Shown here piece by piece: positions 4,865 through 9,212 of a DNA stretch of 9,212 nt. How positions within the stretch are numbered: position 1 is the stretch's first letter; every line of letters begins with the position of its first letter. This stretch comes from an uncultured Clostridia bacterium (GTDB lineage Bacteria > Bacillota > Clostridia > TANB77 > CAG-508), in NCBI GenBank assembly GCA_947626205.1, contig CANQRO010000058.1, forward strand, positions 1 through 9,212. Reading direction: 5' to 3'. The notes under the pieces were generated by a model. The model searched no databases and was not told where the DNA came from. It saw only the letters and a program-made list of their open reading frames with translations. The position numbers and the translations under genes were made by a program.

Positions 4865-7255
4865 TTATTCCTTGCTTACTTCAGCATATTTTTTTAATTT
4901 CTCATAAACTAGAGCATTTACAGTTCCAGCTGGGAAATGTCCAGTTTTATCTTTCTTTCCGGCTGGTACACCTGTTAACACTTCAATTCCTTCTTCTATT
5001 GAAGAAACAGCATAAATATGGAACTGTCCTTTTTTACATGAATCAACAATTTCATCTGAAAGACTTAAATTATCTATGTTTTGTACTGGAATCATAACAC
5101 CATGATTTCCATCTAAACCTCTCATTTTACAAATTTGATAAAATCCTTCTATTTTTTCATTTACACCACCAATTGGTTGAATTTCACCTTTTTGATTTAC
5201 TGAGCCAGTTACTGCAATAGATTGGTTAATTGGCACACCAGATAAACTAGAAAGTAGGGCATATAATTCTGTACTTGATGCACTATCGCCATCTACGCCA
5301 TTGTATAATTGTTCAAAACAGATACTAGCGGTTATGGATAATGGAAAGTCTTGTGCAAACATTTCCCCTAAATATCCGCTTAATATATAAACACCCTTAG
5401 AATGTGAAGAACCAGAAAGTTCAACTTCACGTTCTATATTAATAATACCAGTTTTTCCAGTATAAGTATTTACAGTTATTTTTGATGGCTTACCAAAGGA
5501 ATAATCACCAATAGTCATAACTGTTAGACCGTTAATTTGTCCAATCTTAAATCCAGATGTACTAATTAGTAATGTATTTTCACGTATCATTTCTGTATAA
5601 CGAGCATCATATTTTTTAACACGATCTATTCTTTCAGCAAGTGTTTTATCTATAAAATCAGCAGTAACAATTTTAGATTTTGCAAGTTTTGCCCAAGTAC
5701 ATGCTTCTGCAATAATTTCTGATAGATCATTAAATCGCGTTGATAATTTTTTCTTACTATCAGCCAATTTCGAAGAATATTCTACCATTCTTGCAACAGC
5801 TGTGGCGTCTAATGGAGGTAGTTCTTCCTGTTCACAGAATCCATGTATGAAGCGTGCTAATTTTAATTCGTTTTCATCATTTTTTGGAGCATCATCTTCA
5901 AATTCAACTTTTATTTTAAATAATTTTTTAAAATCTGAGTCCATAGCAAGTAAAGTGTGATAAATATTAGAACTACCGATTAAAATTACTTTTAAGTCTA
6001 AAGGAATAGGCTCAGGTTTTAAAGATAACATAACCATAGAATTACGTTGATCAACAGCATTTTCAATATTTATTTCTTTTATACGTAAAGCCTTCTTTAA
6101 AGCATCATAGCAAAAAGAATTAGACAATAAATCTTTTGCTTGTAAAATAATATACCCACCATTAGCTCTATGAAGTAGACCTGGTTTTAACATAGTATAA
6201 TCCGTTTTAAATGCACCATAGTAATTTTCATATTCCAATTTTCCAAATAAATTATGATATGAATAATTAGAGTCCATAATAACAGGTGCACCTTCAAGTT
6301 CACTATTATCTATAAACAAATTAACTCTATAATTTAACCATGGTTTAGGAAGCTCTTGCCTTGGACCTACTTGAACTTGATTAGAATTTTGATTATTATT
6401 TTGTGGTTGATCTAAAAATAATGTAACATTTTTTAATACATCTTTTTTTACATTATCTAAAAATTTATTAATTTTTTTGTTCCTTTTATATCTTGATTTA
6501 ATATAATTTATATGAACATTAATAGTAAGTAAGGCAACATTAGATTGCCATTCTTCAATTCTTTTATCTGAAGCCTTTTCAATAGCTTTAATTTCTGAAA
6601 TAGTAGCTAAAATTTGTTCCTGAACAATGTTAGATTTACTTTCAAATTCCTTTTTAATTTCATCATCTAATTTATCAAATTCTTCTTCTTCAACGGTTTT
6701 TCCATCAATTACAGGCATCATATAAATTCCGTTTTGTGCTGTTTTTACCTGAAATCCGTATTTCATTGACTCTGCATTTAATTTTTCTAAAAGGACAGAA
6801 CGCTTCTGTTCGAATTCTTGTTTAATTAAGCTTTTTTCCTTTTCAAAATCTTCATTACTAAAGGTTTTATTAATATCGGCTTTTACATCTTTTATAAAAC
6901 CTTCCATATCTTCTTTGAATTCTTTACCTTGTCCAGCAGGAAGGCAAACAGCAACTGGTTCATTGGGGTTATCGAAATTATAAATATAACACCAATCAAG
7001 TGGCGTTTTTTCTTTCTTAGCAATTCTAGATAAATAATTTTTAGTGTACATGGTTTTTCCCACACCATCAGGACCTTCTAGATATAAGTTGTATCCTTTT
7101 ACATCAACACTAAGACCAAATTCTAGAGCCTTAATTCCTCGCTCTTGACCGATTCCAGTATCTATAGAATCTAATTCAGATGTGTCTTTAAAATTAAAAA
7201 TATTAGGATCACAATAATCTTTTAATTGCTTATAGGATAATTCATTTTTTTTCAT
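4865..7255 (-). CDS. Lon-like ATP-dependent protease (AAA_32/YcbZ-type, peptidase family S16)
   Basis: This 796-residue protein has an N-terminal AAA+ module with an intact Walker A, GPDGVGKT (61-68). A charged, probably coiled-coil insert follows (about 110-275), then a Gln/Asn-rich patch (284-296). The AAA+ module resumes with HRANGGYIILQAKDLL (362-377) where Walker B is expected, and GSSN (427-430) as a likely sensor 1. The C-terminal Lon proteolytic domain (about 560-765) has Ser658 in DGDSAS and Lys701 in GGVNEK. Their spacing of 43 residues equals that of Ser679/Lys722 in E. coli Lon, so the catalytic dyad is intact. No membrane segment is seen, so it is not classical LonB. It is a predicted cytoplasmic protease of unknown substrate. 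AGGAG (7264-7268) precedes the ATG, 14 nt after the rimI stop, indicating one operon. Confidence 0.9.
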   Translation of the reverse strand: MKKNELSYKQLKDYCDPNIFNFKDTSELDSIDTGIGQERGIKALEFGLSVDVKGYNLYLEGPDGVGKTMYTKNYLSRIAKKEKTPLDWCYIYNFDNPNEPVAVCLPAGQGKEFKEDMEGFIKDVKADINKTFSNEDFEKEKSLIKQEFEQKRSVLLEKLNAESMKYGFQVKTAQNGIYMMPVIDGKTVEEEEFDKLDDEIKKEFESKSNIVQEQILATISEIKAIEKASDKRIEEWQSNVALLTINVHINYIKSRYKRNKKINKFLDNVKKDVLKNVTLFLDQPQNNNQNSNQVQVGPRQELPKPWLNYRVNLFIDNSELEGAPVIMDSNYSYHNLFGKLEYENYYGAFKTDYTMLKPGLLHRANGGYIILQAKDLLSNSFCYDALKKALRIKEINIENAVDQRNSMVMLSLKPEPIPLDLKVILIGSSNIYHTLLAMDSDFKKLFKIKVEFEDDAPKNDENELKLARFIHGFCEQEELPPLDATAVARMVEYSSKLADSKKKLSTRFNDLSEIIAEACTWAKLAKSKIVTADFIDKTLAERIDRVKKYDARYTEMIRENTLLISTSGFKIGQINGLTVMTIGDYSFGKPSKITVNTYTGKTGIINIEREVELSGSSHSKGVYILSGYLGEMFAQDFPLSITASICFEQLYNGVDGDSASSTELYALLSSLSGVPINQSIAVTGSVNQKGEIQPIGGVNEKIEGFYQICKMRGLDGNHGVMIPVQNIDNLSLSDEIVDSCKKGQFHIYAVSSIEEGIEVLTGVPAGKKDKTGHFPAGTVNALVYEKLKKYAEVSKE

Positions 7256-7269
7256 TCGTTTTTCTCCTT

Positions 7270-7707
7270 TTAAAAATAATATGTCATAATAATAGCATTC
7301 TCATTTTCAGCGTAATAATTCTTTCGTGTGCCAATTTTTTTAAATTTATATTTTTCATATAAGTGAATTGCAATTTCATTTGACTCTTTTACTTCAAGTG
7401 TTAGAGAAGTAACATTTTGATTTTTAGAAAAATCAATTAAATATTCTAACATTTTACTGCCAATTCCAAGATTCCTTTTTGTAATCTTGCTGACTATATT
7501 CATTATGTGCATCGTATCTATTGCCTTCCAAATTCCAGCAAAACCTACAATTTCATCATTGACTTTTGCAACAAAGTAAAAAGAATTAGGATTATTAAGT
7601 TCAGATTCTAATGTTGAAAGAGTCCAAAAATTATCAAAATCTTCATATAAATTTTTCTTTAAAGATGTTAAATCAGAAAATGACATAGGTAAAATGTCAA
7701 TTTGCAT
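7270..7707 (-). CDS. rimI: GNAT N-acetyltransferase, RimI (bS18-alanine acetyltransferase) type
   Basis: RimI-type enzymes transfer an acetyl group from acetyl-CoA to a protein N-terminus, classically that of bS18. The 145 residues match the family (E. coli about 148). The acetyl-CoA pyrophosphate loop is RNLGIG (78-83). The C-terminal signature is LTLEVKESNEIAIHLYEKYKF (103-122 region). Glu105 and Tyr117 fall where RimI has its catalytic Glu and Tyr. The position directly after tsaB supports RimI over a generic GNAT. Its first 11 bases overlap the end of tsaB, and its Shine-Dalgarno lies within tsaB, so translation is probably coupled. The true substrate is not shown by sequence. Confidence 0.85.
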   Translation of the reverse strand: MQIDILPMSFSDLTSLKKNLYEDFDNFWTLSTLESELNNPNSFYFVAKVNDEIVGFAGIWKAIDTMHIMNIVSKITKRNLGIGSKMLEYLIDFSKNQNVTSLTLEVKESNEIAIHLYEKYKFKKIGTRKNYYAENENAIIMTYYF

Positions 7708-8395
7708 TATTTTCCTCCTCTAAATTTCTTTCTGCATTAGATTTTCTTAAATACATAGGGGAAAGATTACCTTCTTCTTTTTCAAGATAAGCAAAAAAAG
7801 CAGCTTTCCCAACTGAAATTGCAGTCAAGTTAGTATATTGATTTTCATTAATAATAATGGCATTTTCCCTTAAAACAGATTGTAACACATCTTTATAAAC
7901 TATGCTACCGTTTCCAACAAAAAAAATAGGTTTATTACATTTTTTTAATATATTTGTAACATAATTGACATTTTCTGCCAATAAATTACCCACTTGAATA
8001 TATTTTTCATTTTTGTGTTCAAATAGACCAAAGTAAACATTATCATGTTTTGCATCAATTAAACTACAAATAAGACCATCAAAATTAGATTGATATGCAA
8101 GTGCAGTAAGAGAACTAATTCCATAGCTTGGTTTATTCGTGACGTCTGCAAAAGCTTTTATTGTAGAAATACCAATTCTAATACCTGTAAAAGAACCAGG
8201 CCCTTTATCACAAGATAATAAATCTATATCTGATAAAGTTAAATTAGCCTCAGATAGAGTTTTATCTATAAGTGGCATTAATTTAACAGAATGAGTGTTA
8301 GCATCATCAATTGTATTTTCTTTTATTATATTAGTATCTTCTAAAATAGCAACACTGCAGATATTAGAAGAAGTTTCAACACTAAGTATTTTCAT
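7697..8395 (-). CDS. tsaB: tRNA t6A biosynthesis protein TsaB
   Basis: TsaB is an ASKHA-fold partner of TsaD. With TsaE it makes N6-threonylcarbamoyladenosine at A37 of ANN-decoding tRNAs. The 232-residue protein begins MKILSVETSSNICSVAI and carries His35 in the THS segment. The hallmark GPGSFTGIRIG is at 65-75, and YGISSLTALA follows at 91-100. Length is normal for Firmicutes. It ends with TGA, which supports the standard genetic code. There is no Shine-Dalgarno next to this ATG; the nearest, AAAGGAG, is about 39 nt upstream, with a small hairpin between. An in-frame TAA 12 nt upstream rules out an earlier start. rimI overlaps its 3' end. Confidence 0.95.
   Translation of the reverse strand: MKILSVETSSNICSVAILEDTNIIKENTIDDANTHSVKLMPLIDKTLSEANLTLSDIDLLSCDKGPGSFTGIRIGISTIKAFADVTNKPSYGISSLTALAYQSNFDGLICSLIDAKHDNVYFGLFEHKNEKYIQVGNLLAENVNYVTNILKKCNKPIFFVGNGSIVYKDVLQSVLRENAIIINENQYTNLTAISVGKAAFFAYLEKEEGNLSPMYLRKSNAERNLEEENNAN
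7714..7719 (-). promoter_or_regulatory. rimI ribosome binding site inside tsaB
   Basis: On the minus strand AGGAGG lies 6 nt before the rimI ATG and within the last codons of tsaB. It fixes the rimI start at 7707 and the 11-bp overlap of the two genes. Confidence 0.85.
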
Positions 8396-8409
8396 ATTTA
8401 TAATTTAAA

Positions 8410-8443
8410 ATGTTAGTTAAAAATCTAACATAAGCTCCTTTCT
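8410..8443 (-). promoter_or_regulatory. tsaB leader: distant Shine-Dalgarno, hairpin and four-codon ORF
   Basis: Read on the minus strand, AGAAAGGAG (8443-8435) is followed by CTT and the perfect 7-bp inverted repeat ATGTTAG (8431-8425) and CTAACAT (8416-8410). The repeat contains a minimal ORF, ATG TTA GAT TTT TAA (8431-8417). Its ATG is only 3 nt from the Shine-Dalgarno, while the tsaB ATG is far away. Folding the hairpin would bring the Shine-Dalgarno to about 17 nt from the tsaB start. Function is inference. Confidence 0.35.
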
Positions 8444-8451
8444 ATATAATT

Positions 8452-8485
8452 TACCTAAATAAAGTATATTAATTTTGTTTAGGTA
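8452..8485 (-). repeat. Inverted repeat in the tsaE-tsaB gap
   Basis: TACCTAAA (8452-8459) and TTTAGGTA (8478-8485) form a perfect 8-bp inverted repeat with an 18-nt loop. Three more A-T pairs are possible inside after one mismatch. No T-run follows on the minus strand, so it does not look like a terminator. It could be an operator, an mRNA-stabilising hairpin or a processing site. Confidence 0.5.
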
Positions 8486-8500
8486 TTAAAAAAGTTATTT

Positions 8501-8956
8501 TTATAATGATTTTACGATATTTTCGAAATGATTACCATATGGTTGTATATTTAAAATTCTTTTTTCTTCGTTATTATCATCTCTTAGAAAAGTTATATGT
8601 AAGTAGTTTGGAGGTAAAACATCTGAAATAATTTCACCCCATTCAATAATTGAAATACCTTGTTCAAAATATTGATCTCCACCAATTGCTAAGAATTCAT
8701 CTATTGAAGATAAGCGGTAAACATCAAAATGATAAATTTTTATATTTTTATTTTCATATTCATTTACAATAGTAAAAGTAGGGCTTGAGATTTCATTTTC
8801 TAATCCGAAGTAAGTTAAAATGCCTTGAGTAAACTTAGTTTTTCCAGCACCTAAATCACCAGATAAAACAATAACATCACCAACAGAAAGTTTGCTGGCT
8901 AAGTTTTTAGCAAAATTTATTGTATCAGTTTCAGAATTTGAAATAAATTCATACAT
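8501..8956 (-). CDS. tsaE: tRNA t6A biosynthesis ATPase TsaE
   Basis: TsaE is the P-loop ATPase that drives cycling of the TsaB-TsaD t6A synthase. The 151 residues carry Walker A GDLGAGKT (33-40), the SPTFTIVNEY segment (58-67), HFDVYRL (76-82) and the conserved IEWGE (104-108). All are diagnostic of the family, and length is normal. AAAAGGA (8967-8973) lies about 10 nt before the ATG. It is the first gene of the minus-strand cluster, divergent from tRNA-Gly. A 105-nt gap separates it from tsaB, whereas the following genes are tightly packed. That leaves room for regulation or a second promoter. Confidence 0.95.
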   Translation of the reverse strand: MYEFISNSETDTINFAKNLASKLSVGDVIVLSGDLGAGKTKFTQGILTYFGLENEISSPTFTIVNEYENKNIKIYHFDVYRLSSIDEFLAIGGDQYFEQGISIIEWGEIISDVLPPNYLHITFLRDDNNEEKRILNIQPYGNHFENIVKSL

Positions 8957-8989
8957 GCAATATCAATCCTTTTTATATTTTTCTATATA

Positions 8990-9002
8990 CGTATTTTATA
9001 CG
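8990..9002. repeat. Small palindrome upstream of tsaE
   Basis: CGTAT and ATACG flank a TTT centre. The palindrome overlaps the alternative -10 box TATAAA and lies in the tsaE leader if the upstream promoter is used. It could be an operator half-site pair, or chance. Confidence 0.3.
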
Positions 9003-9023
9003 ATTATTTGAAATTTGTAAATT

Positions 9024-9052
9024 ATTATAGAAAAAAAGATATAAAATATTAA
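9024..9052 (-). promoter_or_regulatory. Candidate tsaE promoter
   Basis: On the minus strand TTAATA (9052-9047) lies 17 nt before a perfect -10 box TATAAT (9029-9024), giving a leader of roughly 60 nt to the tsaE ATG. A competing candidate is TTTACA (9021-9016) with TATAAA (9000-8995), but its spacer is only 15 nt. In such AT-rich sequence, chance matches are common. Confidence 0.4.
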
Positions 9053-9084
9053 AACGTAAAATTAAAAAAGTTTTTGAAAAAGTA

Positions 9085-9113
9085 TTGACAAAAAATTAGA
9101 TAACCATTATAAT
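9085..9113 (+). promoter_or_regulatory. tRNA-Gly promoter
   Basis: A perfect TTGACA (9085-9090), a 17-nt spacer and a perfect TATAAT (9108-9113) form a full sigma-A consensus. Transcription would start near 9120, about 17 nt before the mature tRNA 5' end. Confidence 0.9.
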
Positions 9114-9136
9114 TTATAAATGTCAATAAAAATAAT

Positions 9137-9210
<74 letters not shown>

Positions 9211-9212
9211 AT

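Noticed and set aside
4822..5097. Plus-strand 91-residue reading frame after the rplS terminator
   Set aside because: It is antisense to the 3' end of the lon-like gene, where the protein match is clear, and it has no family resemblance.

Overview
The window is AT-rich, chromosomal and dense with genes. It looks like a low-GC Firmicute, most likely a clostridial or gut-type uncultured member of Clostridia. The evidence is the ylxM-ffh-rpsP-khpA-rimM-trmD-rplS gene order, strong AGGAGG-type ribosome binding sites, codons ending in A or T, and the standard genetic code (TGA is used as a stop and TGG as Trp). The organism assignment is inference; no species marker is recognised.

Left edge (1-306): the 3' end of a gene that starts before the window. 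Its Gly-Met-Lys-Gln repeats and C-terminal segment are typical of Rpn-family (PD-(D/E)XK) putative transposases/nucleases. An AT-rich gap follows, with an inverted repeat and then a sigma-A-type promoter.

Plus-strand block (437-4783): a translation and protein-targeting operon. It encodes YlxM and Ffh (signal recognition particle), ribosomal protein bS16, the KH protein KhpA, the 16S processing factor RimM, the tRNA m1G37 methyltransferase TrmD and ribosomal protein bL19. It ends at a strong intrinsic terminator that should work in both directions. The outstanding oddity is bL19: a normal core of about 116 residues carries a 117-residue, strongly acidic, repetitive tail rich in Val, Glu, Ala and Pro.

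Minus-strand block (8956 down to 4865): tsaE, tsaB and rimI, followed 14 nt later by a Lon-like AAA+ protease with the Ser/Lys dyad intact. TsaE and TsaB act in tRNA t6A37 synthesis, and RimI is the acetyltransferase usually found next to them. tsaD, the usual fourth member of this cluster, is not in the window. The 105-nt tsaE-tsaB gap holds two inverted repeats and an unusually distant Shine-Dalgarno sequence.

Right edge (9085-9210): a near-ideal promoter driving a complete tRNA-Gly(UCC) with encoded CCA, divergent from tsaE. No gene-free stretch exceeds 300 bases. Both operons are housekeeping, with ribosome assembly and tRNA position-37 modification as the common theme (TrmD makes m1G37, TsaB/TsaE make t6A37). 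I found no convincing evidence of a new multi-gene system. The bL19 tail is the best lead.
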